Of a DNA stretch of 64,000 nt, positions 37,063 through 45,153 are shown one piece after another. The DNA is from Saccharothrix luteola (GTDB lineage Bacteria; Actinomycetota; Actinomycetes; Mycobacteriales; Pseudonocardiaceae). The notes beneath the pieces are model-generated. The model was not told the origin of the DNA and searched no databases. It saw only the letters and a list, made by a program, of their open reading frames with translations. Positions within the stretch are counted from its first letter, which is position 1, and each line of letters starts with the position of its first letter. The translations under genes were made by a program, and so were the position numbers. The stretch is taken from the NCBI RefSeq assembly GCF_020859565.1, contig NZ_JAJHUO010000005.1, forward strand, positions 163,621 through 227,620, in the 5' to 3' direction.

Positions 37063-37549
37063 CTATGAGTCGATCAAGAGTGCGATGCGCAGGTCCGTCA
37101 ACTCGACCGACCCGCAGGCCGTGCTCGAAGCTTCGATCTTGAAGGCGACTTCGGTGATGCAGCCTCACTATGAGGTGATCAGTGCTGGCTTCACCGCCTG
37201 GCGTGCGAAGACTAAGGGCACGGGTGTTCGGGCCAAAGATGCGGTCTGGACCTCCGGTGACCTGACCGTCTCGCTCCGACACCTGATCGGCTTGCGCTTG
37301 CCGAAGGGCTCCGAGGTGGTCGTTCTGACCTACGTCAAGGAGTCGGCTCTCACGCAGGACATGGCCGACTTGGTGCTGCGCATCATGGAACACGCCATGC
37401 CCGAGGTCCTGCCTGGCGCAACACCGGTGATCGTTGATACCCGACGCGGCAAGCCCTTCAAGCTGCGTGCGAACGCCAACCGGGCGGATCTCGACGGCGT
37501 CCTGGCAGCCGAAGCCGCCAAGTACGTGACGCACTGGCTCGCTGCGTGA
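37049..37549 (+). CDS. Unknown protein on the integrated element
   Basis: 166 residues from GTG (VSFDAYESIKSAMRRSVNST). I recognise no family. It is soluble with predicted helix at the N-terminus, an alternating hydrophobic middle (GSEVVVLTYVKESALTQDMA) and a C-terminal helix (ADLDGVLAAEAAKYVTHWLA). Codon use is less GC-rich than backbone genes. The first codons overlap the excisionase remnant, so either the start is fused by a deletion or the true start is further in. A hairpin terminator follows. Confidence 0.6.
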   Translation: MSFDAYESIKSAMRRSVNSTDPQAVLEASILKATSVMQPHYEVISAGFTAWRAKTKGTGVRAKDAVWTSGDLTVSLRHLIGLRLPKGSEVVVLTYVKESALTQDMADLVLRIMEHAMPEVLPGATPVIVDTRRGKPFKLRANANRADLDGVLAAEAAKYVTHWLAA

Positions 37550-37558
37550 CGCCTAGCT

Positions 37559-37610
37559 AGCAAAGGCGGGTTGGAGGCAGTCAGGAGGTTCGCCACCAAC
37601 CCGCCTTGCT
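37559..37610 (+). terminator. Hairpin terminator after the 37049-37549 ORF
   Basis: AGCAAAGGCGGGTTGG (37559-37574) pairs with CCAACCCGCCTTGCT (37596-37610), 15 bp with one bulged A, ten bases after the stop. The following ~280 bases up to 37887 hold no gene I can support. Confidence 0.6.
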
Positions 37611-37887
37611 ACACGTGCTGTAAGCGTGGGTTCACGACGGTCAATACGGGTCACTTCAAACCGGCTGTAGCTACAGGTCGCGGCCTGGACCAGGGCTGCA
37701 AGATCGGGTTCCCAAGCTGTGGAGGCAGGCTTCGGGCCAGTCTGCAACGTGCTCACCAGCAGCGAGCGCGACCGCAGGTAGGAGGGCCGGACGGGCAAGC
37801 GGCAAACGCCCGCACGATCGCACTTCGCCCAGGTGTCGGCTCCATCTTGGTCTCGGACGATTCGGCAGAACGGCGTATCCTCAGGCT

Positions 37888-38145
37888 GTGGCTGAGAGGT
37901 CCTGCCGGGCCGAGGTGTTGGACGCTGCGTGCCGACTCTCAGCAGCAAGTGCGGATGGGACGTTCACGCCGGACGATGTCGTTCGACTGCTTCGCCGCTC
38001 AGGCAGCCGATACGCGGAGAACACCATCCGGACTCACGTGGTGTCTCGGATGTGCGCTAACGCGCCTGCGCATCACGCAACGCGCTACGCCGACCTCGTG
38101 CGAGACGGGCGCGGTCGGTATCGCCTCAACGACCCCCGACCATAA
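37888..38145 (+). CDS. Small HTH-like protein (DUF7669-like) on the integrated element
   Basis: 85 residues from GTG (VAERSCRAEVLDAACRLSAA). DGTFTPDDVVRLLRRSGSRY, ENTIRTHVVSRMCANAP and YADLVRDGRGRYRL read as a small winged-helix-like domain of the kind called DUF7669, which I recall beside restriction or other accessory genes. It could bind DNA or accompany the integrase; no partner enzyme remains. It lies 240 bases from attR. Confidence 0.6.
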   Translation: MAERSCRAEVLDAACRLSAASADGTFTPDDVVRLLRRSGSRYAENTIRTHVVSRMCANAPAHHATRYADLVRDGRGRYRLNDPRP

Positions 38146-38382
38146 GGGCTGTTCACGGGGCTGCTGTTGGGCAAAGTGCAGCACCGGTCCCAGTCGAGGC
38201 GAATCGCGGACGGTCAGACATCAACGGTCTGACGTCGCGAACACCAAGATCGACCGGCCTGACGGTAGCTCGAGACGAAGACGTCAGGGTCGCACCACGG
38301 AACCTGCACGGAACAGGATGCGGTGTTCCAGGCGGGTCATTTGGCGAACCGCAGGTCAGAGACCTGACGCGACGCTCCCGTC

Positions 38383-38415
38383 AGATCCTGCGCAAGGACC
38401 TGCGCGCCCGCGAGG
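38383..38415. repeat. Attachment site attR (33-bp direct repeat)
   Basis: Identical to 34757-34789. The reading frame of the original acyl-CoA synthetase end continues through it: ILRKDLRARE followed by VSA and TGA at 38425-38427, then a strong terminator. This is the displaced 3' end of the target gene. Confidence 0.85.
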
Positions 38416-38440
38416 TCTCCGCCTGAGCCGGTCGACGCGG

Positions 38441-38473
38441 ACCCCCGGTGGCGATCACGCCGCCGGGGGTTTT
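38441..38473 (+). terminator. Displaced native terminator of the acyl-CoA synthetase gene
   Basis: A 13-bp stem with one G-U pair (ACCCCCGGTGGCG at 38441-38453 with 38458-38470), a 4-base loop, and a TTTT tract at 38470-38473. It sits 14 bases after the displaced stop codon. Confidence 0.75.
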
Positions 38474-38593
38474 CGGCGTCGGAGGCGGTGGTGATCACTC
38501 GATGGGGTTGATGCCGGCTACTCGGCGAGCCGGGCTCGTCACGCTCCACAACCATGTCGGGTGCAAATCGCAACCACACATCGGAGACACCGC

Positions 38594-38860
38594 ATGCGCA
38601 TCCTCGGAAGGCTGGCCGTCGCGGCCGGCGCCACCGCCGTCATCCTGCTGGCCGCCCCGGCCGCCAACGCCTCCGACGCCGCGACGGAGCGGACCGCGAA
38701 GGGCGCGATGGACAACGTGCCCAGTGGCGACCTCGTGGGCGCCCTGACCGGCGGCGTGCTGGGCCCGCTGGGCGGTGGTCTCGGCGGCCTGGCCGGTGGG
38801 GCGGGCGGTATCGGCGGCATGACCGGCGGGCTCGTGGACATCCAGGGCCTCGGCGGCTGA
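38594..38860 (+). CDS. Small secreted Gly-rich protein
   Basis: 88 residues from ATG 38594. A Sec signal peptide is clear ([20 protein letters not shown], then APAANA as cleavage site). The mature part is about 60 residues: a short polar stretch ([20 protein letters not shown]) and a Gly/Leu-rich tail ([16 protein letters not shown]). It resembles small secreted Gly-rich or chaplin-like proteins only in composition; no Cys or chaplin motif is present. Function unknown. It is the first backbone gene after attR. Confidence 0.75.
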   Translation: MRILGRLAVAAGATAVILLAAPAANASDAATERTAKGAMDNVPSGDLVGALTGGVLGPLGGGLGGLAGGAGGIGGMTGGLVDIQGLGG

Positions 38861-38967
38861 TCGGCTTCGGGCCGGGCCAGGGAGGCCCGGCCCGCCGTGC
38901 TGCACCGATCAAGATCACACCTACCACCGGCGTGAGCCGGCCCGGTCCATCTGGCAGGCTGACGCCC

Positions 38968-39714
38968 ATGGCTGTCGGAACCCTGGTGCTGCTCCGCCAC
39001 GGCGAGAGCGTCTGGAACGCGGAGAACCTGTTCACCGGCTGGGTGGACGTCCCCCTCTCGGAGAAGGGTGTGAACGAGGCGAAGCGCGGCGGCGTGCTGC
39101 TGCGTGAAGCGGGCGTGCTGCCGGAGGTGGTGCACACGTCGCTGCTGCGGCGGGCCATCGGCACCGCCAACCTCGCCCTCGACGCGGCCGACCGGCACTG
39201 GATCCCGGTCCGCCGGGACTGGCGGCTCAACGAGCGCCACTACGGCGCGCTCCAGGGCAAGAACAAGAAGCAGACGCTGGAGGAGTTCGGCGAGGAGCAG
39301 TTCATGCTCTGGCGCCGTTCCTACGACACCCCGCCGCCGCCGATCGAGCCCGGCACCGAGTTCAGCCAGGACAGCGACCCCCGCTACGCCGACCTCGGCC
39401 CCGACCTGCCGCTCACCGAGTGCCTGCTGGACGTGGTCAAGCGGATGATCCCGTACTGGGAGTCCTCGATCGTGCCGGACCTGCGCACGGGCAAGACCGT
39501 GCTGGTCGCCGCGCACGGCAACTCGCTGCGCGCCCTGGTCAAGCACCTCGACGGCGTCTCGGACGAGGCCATCGCGGGCCTGAACATCCCCACCGGCATC
39601 CCGCTGCGCTACGACCTGGACGAGGAGCTGAAGCCGCTCAAGCCCGGCGGCGAGTACCTCGACCCGGACGCGGCGGCGGACGCCATCAAGGCCGTGGCCA
39701 ACCAGGGCCGCTAG
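38968..39714 (+). CDS. gpmA: 2,3-bisphosphoglycerate-dependent phosphoglycerate mutase
   Basis: 248 residues, the normal dPGM length. [20 protein letters not shown] contains the phosphorylated His11. [26 protein letters not shown] and [19 protein letters not shown] supply the second catalytic His and the substrate residues. It interconverts 3- and 2-phosphoglycerate in glycolysis. It lies upstream of senX3-regX3, as gpm1 (Rv0489) does in mycobacteria. A GC-only hairpin region follows the stop. Confidence 0.96.
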   Translation: MAVGTLVLLRHGESVWNAENLFTGWVDVPLSEKGVNEAKRGGVLLREAGVLPEVVHTSLLRRAIGTANLALDAADRHWIPVRRDWRLNERHYGALQGKNKKQTLEEFGEEQFMLWRRSYDTPPPPIEPGTEFSQDSDPRYADLGPDLPLTECLLDVVKRMIPYWESSIVPDLRTGKTVLVAAHGNSLRALVKHLDGVSDEAIAGLNIPTGIPLRYDLDEELKPLKPGGEYLDPDAAADAIKAVANQGR

Positions 39715-39723
39715 CCGAACCGC

Positions 39724-39837
39724 CACGAGACGGGGGGGCCGGGGGCCCCGCGGCCCCCCGCGCGCGCCCCCCCCCCCCCCCCCGCCCCGGCCCCCGGGCC
39801 CCCCCGCACCCCCCGGCGCGCGTGCCGCCGTCTCGTG
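39724..39837. repeat. GC-only low-complexity hairpin with a C17 tract after gpmA
   Basis: CACGAGACGG (39724-39733) pairs with CCGTCTCGTG (39828-39837). Between them are about 75 bases made almost solely of G and C, including 17 C in a row (39767-39783). The outer stem looks like a normal gpmA terminator whose loop is expanded or mis-assembled. The next 240 bases to senX3 hold a single PHO-box half-site GGTGAAC (39963-39969) and no gene. Confidence 0.6.
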
Positions 39838-40075
39838 CGTCCGGCCGCTCGTCCGACGCCTCCAGCGCCCCCGGCACGTCCTCCGCTCGTCACCTGGAGG
39901 AGAACCGGGCTTCCGCGGTTCTGCACCTGTTCGAACACGCCTGACTCAATTGGACACGATTGGGTGAACGGCGGTCGTCTGCCGGGAGAACATCGGTCCC
40001 GGACGGTGTCGCAGGAGTCACGAACCAGGCGTCAGCTCTAGGCCGTACCCCGCCTGACCTGCTTACGATGCGCTT

Positions 40076-41275
40076 GTGACCGCAACGGGTTACCTCGTCC
40101 TGTCGATCGGCGCTCTGCTGATCGGCGGCGTCGCGTTCCTCGCCGGACGGACCACGGCACGGGCCCGCGAGGCGCGTCCGCGCGGACTCACCGTCGCCGA
40201 CCTGATGGCCAGGGTCGTCCACTCCTCGCCCGACGGCATCGCCGTGCTCAACGGCTTCGGTGACGTCGTGCTGCACAACGCCCGCGCCGAGGAGCTGGGC
40301 GTGGTGCGCAACAACCGCGTGGACGACCGGGCCAGACGCGCCGCCGAGATGGCCCGCCGCAACGGTGGCGTGATCTCGGTGGACCTGTCGTCGCTGGAGG
40401 TCATCAAGGGCCGCCAGCCGCAGGCCGTGCACGCCACCGTCAAGGTGCTCACCGAGGGCTTCGTGGTGGTCGACGCCTCCGACGAGTCCGAGTCGGTGCG
40501 GCTGGAGGCCACCAGGCGCGACTTCGTGGCCAACGTCAGCCACGAGCTCAAGACCCCGGTCGGCGCGCTCGCGCTGCTGGCCGAGGCCGTGCTGGACGCC
40601 GCGGACGACCAGGAGGAGGTCCGCCGGTTCAGCGCCAAGATCATGCAGGAGGCCACCCGGCTGGGCACCCTGGTCACCGAGCTGATCGCGCTGTCGCGGT
40701 TGCAGGGCGCGGAGAAGCTGCCGGAGCTCAGCCGGGTCGAGGTGGACGTGGTCATCGACGAGGCGATGGGCCGCTCCAGGCTGGCCGCCGAGTCCGCGGG
40801 CATCGAGATCGCCACCGACGCCCCGAGCGGCCTCGACGTCGAAGGCGACCGGACGTTGCTGGTCACGGCCCTGAGCAACCTCCTGGACAACGCGGTCGCG
40901 TACTCGCCGCCGGGCAGCCCGGTGTCGGTCAGCCGCAAGCTCGTCGACGGCTTCGTCGAGATCGCCGTCACCGACCGCGGCATCGGCATCGCCGAGGACC
41001 AGCAGACCCGCGTGTTCGAGCGCTTCTACCGGGTCGACAAGGCCCGGTCGCGCGCCACCGGCGGCACCGGGCTCGGGCTCGCCATCGTCAAGCACGTCGC
41101 CAACAACCACGGCGGCGAGGTGAGGCTGTGGAGCCTGCCGGGCACCGGCTCCACCTTCACGCTGCGCATCCCGGCTCATCCCGACCAGGACGAGCCCACC
41201 CAGGACCTGCCCACGCAGGAGCTGGCGAGCCCCGTGCCGAGCGGCGCGGGCAGCAACCACGGAGGAGAGCTGTGA
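40076..41275 (+). CDS. senX3: Sensor histidine kinase SenX3
   Basis: A 399-residue kinase. One N-terminal helix (YLVLSIGALLIGGVAFLAG), a PAS-like domain (VVHSSPDGIAVLNGFGDVVL), the HisKA box VANVSHELKTPVGAL with His156, then HATPase_c boxes: LSNLLDNAVAYSPPGS (N), VTDRGIGIAEDQQ (G1), FERFYRVDKARS (F) and GGTGLGLAIVKHV (G2). It senses phosphate limitation or redox state in relatives and phosphorylates RegX3. GTG start; the stop overlaps the regX3 start (GTGA). Confidence 0.96.
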   Translation: MTATGYLVLSIGALLIGGVAFLAGRTTARAREARPRGLTVADLMARVVHSSPDGIAVLNGFGDVVLHNARAEELGVVRNNRVDDRARRAAEMARRNGGVISVDLSSLEVIKGRQPQAVHATVKVLTEGFVVVDASDESESVRLEATRRDFVANVSHELKTPVGALALLAEAVLDAADDQEEVRRFSAKIMQEATRLGTLVTELIALSRLQGAEKLPELSRVEVDVVIDEAMGRSRLAAESAGIEIATDAPSGLDVEGDRTLLVTALSNLLDNAVAYSPPGSPVSVSRKLVDGFVEIAVTDRGIGIAEDQQTRVFERFYRVDKARSRATGGTGLGLAIVKHVANNHGGEVRLWSLPGTGSTFTLRIPAHPDQDEPTQDLPTQELASPVPSGAGSNHGGEL

Positions 41276-41952
41276 CCAGGGTGCTCATCGTGGAGGACGA
41301 GGAGTCCTTCGCCGATCCGCTCGCCTTCCTGCTGCGCAAGGAGGGCTTCACCGCGGCGCTCGCGGCCACCGGCCAGGAGGCGCTGGAGGAGTTCGACCGC
41401 AACGGCGCCGACATCGTGCTGCTCGACCTCATGCTCCCCGGCATGAGCGGCACGGACGTGTGCAAGCAGCTGCGCGCCCGCTCCGCCGTGCCGGTGATCA
41501 TGGTCACGGCGCGGGACAGCGAGATCGACAAGGTCGTCGGCCTGGAACTGGGTGCGGACGACTACGTCACCAAGCCGTACTCGGCCCGCGAGCTGATCGC
41601 CCGGATCCGGGCCGTGCTGCGGCGCGGCGGCGAGTCCGAGGAGCTGCTGCCGCAGGTCCTGGAGGCGGGCCCGGTGCGGATGGACGTCGAGCGGCACGTG
41701 GTGACCGTGGACGGCGGCGAGGTGAGCCTGCCGCTCAAGGAGTTCGACCTCCTGGAGTACCTGCTGCGCAACGTCGGCCGGGTGTTGACCCGCGGCCAGC
41801 TGATCGACCGGGTGTGGGGCGCGGACTACGTCGGCGACACCAAGACCCTGGACGTGCACGTCAAGCGGCTGCGGTCGAAGATCGAGCCCGACCCGTCGGC
41901 GCCGCGGCACCTGGTCACCGTTCGCGGACTGGGATACAAGTTCGAATCCTGA
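41272..41952 (+). CDS. regX3: Response regulator RegX3
   Basis: A 226-residue OmpR-family regulator. Receiver residues are Glu8-Asp9, Asp52 (VLLDLMLPG), Thr in VTARDSE and Lys in VTKPYSARELIARI. The C-terminal winged helix ends with TLDVHVKRLRSKIE and VTVRGLGYKFE. In mycobacteria it activates phosphate-starvation genes (pst, phoA). The GGAGGAG site lies within the end of senX3, and a four-base overlap couples the pair. Confidence 0.97.
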   Translation: MTRVLIVEDEESFADPLAFLLRKEGFTAALAATGQEALEEFDRNGADIVLLDLMLPGMSGTDVCKQLRARSAVPVIMVTARDSEIDKVVGLELGADDYVTKPYSARELIARIRAVLRRGGESEELLPQVLEAGPVRMDVERHVVTVDGGEVSLPLKEFDLLEYLLRNVGRVLTRGQLIDRVWGADYVGDTKTLDVHVKRLRSKIEPDPSAPRHLVTVRGLGYKFES

Positions 41953-41979
41953 TCATCCCGACCAGGTACGGTGCACCGC

Positions 41980-42990
41980 GTGCGCCTAGGGGTGCTTGAT
42001 GTCGGGTCGAACACCGTCCACCTCTTGGTGGTGGACGCTCATCGTGGTGCCCACCCGACGCCGATGAGTTCGGAGAAGTCCGTGCTGCGCCTCGCGGAGC
42101 AGCTGGACGGCGCCGGGTTGCTCGGGCGTGCGGGCGCCGACCAGCTGGTGCGCACCGTCGCCGCGTCCAAGGCGGCGGCGGAGCGGCTCGGCTGCGAGGA
42201 CCTGCTGGCGTTCGCCACGTCCGCGGTGCGCGAGGCGGGCAACTCCGCCGAGGTGCTGGACCGCGTGCGCGCCGAGACCGGCGTCGACCTGCAGGTGCTG
42301 ACCGGCGAGGACGAGGCGCGGTACACGTTCCTCGCGGTGCGCCGCTGGTACGGCTGGTCGGCGGGCAGGCTGCTGTGCCTGGACATCGGCGGCGGGTCGC
42401 TGGAGCTGGCGGTCGGCGTCGACGAGGAGCCGGAGGAGGCGTTCTCGGTGCCGCTGGGCGCGGGGAGGCTGACCCGGACCCGGTTCCGCAACGACCCGCC
42501 GACCAGGGCCGAGGTGCGCGAGACCAGCGAGTGGCTGGCCGAGCAGCTGGCGCCGGTGGCGAAGAAGCTGCTCCGCGTGGGTACCCCGGACCGGGTGGTC
42601 GCGACGTCGAAGACGTTCCGCACGCTGGCCCGGCTGACCGGCGCGGCGCCGTCGTCGGCCGGTCCGCGCGCGCGACGCGTGCTCACCGACGCGGGCCTGC
42701 GCCAGGTCATCGCGTTCATCTCCCGGATGTCCGCGGCCGACCTGGCCGAGCTCGAAGGGGTGAGCGCGAGCCGTGCCCACCAGCTGGTGGCGGGTGCGCT
42801 GGTGGCGGAGGCCACCATGCGAGCCCTGTCACTCGGCGAGCTGGAGATTTGTCCCTGGGCGCTGCGGGAAGGTGTCATCCTGCGTCGGCTGGACCACACT
42901 AATGGTTCGGACCTGGACACCGCGCCGGACCACACCCGCCCGACGGGTGACACTGGACGGACTGGCCGCCACGGGGCACGGTGGAGTTGA
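41980..42990 (+). CDS. Ppx/GppA family exopolyphosphatase
   Basis: About 336 residues from GTG 41980 ([20 protein letters not shown]). The ASKHA phosphate loops are [11 protein letters not shown] and [15 protein letters not shown], with [11 protein letters not shown] typical of Ppx/GppA. It hydrolyses polyphosphate or pppGpp; the adjacent RegX3 phosphate regulator fits polyphosphate. It is the short (single-domain pair) type, as in Rv0496. A GTG nine bases upstream (41971) is also in frame. Its stop overlaps the next start (TGATG). Confidence 0.92.
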   Translation: MRLGVLDVGSNTVHLLVVDAHRGAHPTPMSSEKSVLRLAEQLDGAGLLGRAGADQLVRTVAASKAAAERLGCEDLLAFATSAVREAGNSAEVLDRVRAETGVDLQVLTGEDEARYTFLAVRRWYGWSAGRLLCLDIGGGSLELAVGVDEEPEEAFSVPLGAGRLTRTRFRNDPPTRAEVRETSEWLAEQLAPVAKKLLRVGTPDRVVATSKTFRTLARLTGAAPSSAGPRARRVLTDAGLRQVIAFISRMSAADLAELEGVSASRAHQLVAGALVAEATMRALSLGELEICPWALREGVILRRLDHTNGSDLDTAPDHTRPTGDTGRTGRHGARWS

Positions 42991-44201
42991 TGAGTCGAGA
43001 GAGCGAGTCGGAGCAGACCCAGCGCACCGTCGCGGAGTTGCTCGCCCAGTACGGCGGCGGGGGCTCCGGCGAGGTGACGCCGCGTCGGCGACGGCGCCGT
43101 GCCGAAGAGGCCTCGGACACCGCTCCGCAGGCCATCATCGACCGGGTCAACTCCGACAGCGGCAGGCTGCGCGCCGTCCGCGACGAAGCCGCGTCGCCGG
43201 CCCCGCCCGCCCCGCCACCGCCTGCCGCGCCGCCACCGCCGTTGCCGCAGCGGCAGCGACCCGTCGAGGCCGAGCGCACGGCCTACCAGCCGCCGGTGCA
43301 GCCGGTGTCCCGTCCCGAGCCGCCCGCCTCCCGGCTGGAACCGCCGGTCTCGCGGCTGGAACCACCCGTGTCCCGGCTCGAGCCCCCGAAGCAGGCCGAA
43401 TCCGGGCGCAGACGCGCGCCCGAGGTGGACCCCGCCGAGCAGACCCGGGTCGTGCCGCCGATCGTGGCCGACTACCAGGGCGAGCCGTCCCGGCCCAACC
43501 TGCCGAAACCGCCGGTCAAGCCCGAGCCGTCGCGCTCGAACGTGGTGCGGCCCGTGCCGCCGGGCGCGCCGCCCGTGGTGAAGCCGCCCGTTCGTGAACC
43601 GGCGACCGAGGTGATGCCGCGCATCACCGACAAGCTCACGCCCAACGTGCCGCTGGAGTCGTTGCCGACCGAGTCGGTGCTGATCGTGCCGCCCGCGCCG
43701 CCGCGGCTGCCCGACCCGCTGCCCGACCAGACCCCCGAGGACTGGTTCGGCGACGACGAGCCGGAAGAGGCCGTCGAGGGTGAGAGCACCGCCTTCCACC
43801 CGTACGTCGACCTCGACGAGGAAGACGAGGACGACGACTACCCGCGCCGCGACTTCCAGCGCCGCGACCTCGACGACGACGGGCCGGCCGGGCTGGCCGA
43901 CATCGACGACGAGGACGAGGAGCGCCCCGCCGACCGCTCGGCGGGCAAGGAGTGGCTGCTCATGATCGGGCAGCTGGCCGCGGGCGTGATCGGTGGCGCG
44001 GCGCTGTGGCTCGGCTTCAACTTCCTGTGGCGCACGGCCGCGCCCGCCGCGCTGGTCGTGGCCCTGGCGGTGACCGTCGGCCTGGTGATGATGGTCCGCA
44101 AGATCCGCCGTGCCGACGACCTCCAGACGACGGTCCTGGCGGTGCTCGTCGGGTTGATCGTGACGGTGTCGCCGGCGGCGATGCTGCTGGTGAACTCTTG
44201 A
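42990..44201 (+). CDS. Pro-rich membrane protein (Rv0497-like)
   Basis: 403 residues from ATG 42990. The N-terminal 300 residues are disordered: an SQ-rich start ([20 protein letters not shown]), a basic patch (RRRRRRAEE), three SRLEPPV repeats, and an acidic stretch (DLDEEDEDDDYPRRDFQRRD). Three C-terminal helices follow (MIGQLAAGVIGGAALWLGFN, PAALVVALAVTVGLVMMV and TTVLAVLVGLIVTVSPAAML). So a long cytoplasmic tail is tied to the membrane. Its place between ppx and the TIM-barrel gene equals Rv0497. Function unknown. Confidence 0.85.
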   Translation: MSRESESEQTQRTVAELLAQYGGGGSGEVTPRRRRRRAEEASDTAPQAIIDRVNSDSGRLRAVRDEAASPAPPAPPPPAAPPPPLPQRQRPVEAERTAYQPPVQPVSRPEPPASRLEPPVSRLEPPVSRLEPPKQAESGRRRAPEVDPAEQTRVVPPIVADYQGEPSRPNLPKPPVKPEPSRSNVVRPVPPGAPPVVKPPVREPATEVMPRITDKLTPNVPLESLPTESVLIVPPAPPRLPDPLPDQTPEDWFGDDEPEEAVEGESTAFHPYVDLDEEDEDDDYPRRDFQRRDLDDDGPAGLADIDDEDEERPADRSAGKEWLLMIGQLAAGVIGGAALWLGFNFLWRTAAPAALVVALAVTVGLVMMVRKIRRADDLQTTVLAVLVGLIVTVSPAAMLLVNS

Positions 44202-44983
44202 TCCCGGTCGGGCTGTCCACCGCGGCCGTGTGGCCGCAGCCGGCGGGCGCCGCGTTCGAGGCGGCGGCCGAGCTGGGGTACGACGGCGTCGAGGTCATGG
44301 TGTGGGCCGACCCCGTGAGCCAGGACGTGAAGGCGGTCGAGCGGCTCTCGAAGCGCTACCGGGTGCCGGTGCTGGCCGTGCACGCGCCGTGCCTGCTCAT
44401 CAGCCAGCGCGTGTGGTCGCCGGATCCGGTCGAGCGGCTGCGGCGCAGCGTGCAGGCGGCCGGTGACCTGGGTGCGCGGACCGTGGTGCTGCACCCGCCG
44501 TTCGTGTGGCAGCGGCGGTACGCGGAGGGCTTCGCGGACCTGGTCGCGTCGCTGGAGGACGACAGCGGCGTCGCCATCGCGGTGGAGAACATGTTCCCGG
44601 TGCGGCGTCCCCTCGGGCGTGGGCGATCGGTGCAGGTCACGGCGTTCCGGCCGTCGATCGACCCGACCGACGTCGGCCACCGGAACTACACGCTGGACCT
44701 GTCGCACGCCTCGGCCGCGCACGTGGACACGATGGAGCTGGCCAAGCGCATGGGCGACGGGCTGACCCACGTGCACCTGGCCGACGGCGCCGGCCTGCCC
44801 AAGGACGAGCACCTGGTGCCCGGCCGCGGCACGCAGCCGTGCGGCGAGCTGCTGTCCCACCTGACCCGCACTGGCTTCACCGGGCAGGTCGTGCTGGAGG
44901 TCAACACCCGGCGCGCCCGCACCGCCACCGAGCGCACCGAACTGCTGACCGAATCCCTGCTGTTCGCCCGCCTGCACCTCTGA
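44198..44983 (+). CDS. TIM-barrel sugar phosphate isomerase/epimerase-like protein (Rv0498-like)
   Basis: 261 residues. TTG at 44198 overlaps the upstream stop (TTGA), which fixes the start (LIPVGLSTAAVWPQPAG). The AP-endonuclease-2/xylose-isomerase-like barrel shows in LGYDGVEVMVWADP, VLAVHAPCLLIS, VAIAVENMFPV, LDLSHASAA, LTHVHLADGAG and GQVVLEVNTRR; the Glu and His residues in these strands are probable metal ligands. Substrate unknown. A repeat array begins at the base after its stop. Confidence 0.87.
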   Translation: MIPVGLSTAAVWPQPAGAAFEAAAELGYDGVEVMVWADPVSQDVKAVERLSKRYRVPVLAVHAPCLLISQRVWSPDPVERLRRSVQAAGDLGARTVVLHPPFVWQRRYAEGFADLVASLEDDSGVAIAVENMFPVRRPLGRGRSVQVTAFRPSIDPTDVGHRNYTLDLSHASAAHVDTMELAKRMGDGLTHVHLADGAGLPKDEHLVPGRGTQPCGELLSHLTRTGFTGQVVLEVNTRRARTATERTELLTESLLFARLHL

Positions 44984-45097
44984 CCCCGCGAGAGTCCTAC
45001 GCCCACCTCGCGTGAGTCCTACGCTCGCGTCGCGCGTGTCCTACGTCCAGAACGCGCGTGTCCTACGTTCAGGACCCCCGAATTCAACGCTCAGGTC
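44984..45097. repeat. ~22-bp repeat array, locus 4
   Basis: Five consecutive units of about 22 bases, each around GTCCTACG, separated by CGCG-type junctions (for example GAACGCGCGTGTCCTACGTT), then a cap ending CAACGCTCAGGTC. It directly follows a stop codon. The last 27 bases (45071-45097) are an exact reverse complement of 46883-46909, the start of array 5. Confidence 0.75.
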
Positions 45098-45153
45098 GAC
45101 GGCCGGCGAACTCGCATCCGCTCCGGCGCCGGTCAGCGGCTAGGGTCTTGATC

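Larger units (their letters stand above)
34757..38415. mobile_element. Integrated element remnant at the 3' end of an acyl-CoA synthetase gene
   Basis: About 3.6 kb bounded by perfect 33-bp direct repeats. It contains, in order: a terminator, an AT-richer gap, a frameshifted tyrosine integrase (minus strand), a truncated excisionase overlapping the integrase start, a 166-codon ORF of unknown role, and an 85-codon HTH-like ORF near attR. There are no replication, relaxase or transfer genes, so it is a reduced actinomycete integrative element. Local base composition is visibly less GC-rich than the flanks (for example T8 near 35290). Synteny with Rv0474-Rv0513 resumes right after attR. Confidence 0.82.

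Noticed and set aside
39963..39969. PHO box upstream of senX3
   Set aside because: Only one GGTGAAC half-site is clear; the second repeat at 11-bp spacing is too degenerate to call.
44984..45097. CRISPR array suggested by regular 22-bp repeats
   Set aside because: Units are degenerate and directly adjacent with no unique spacers, occur at five places in both orientations, and there are no cas genes.
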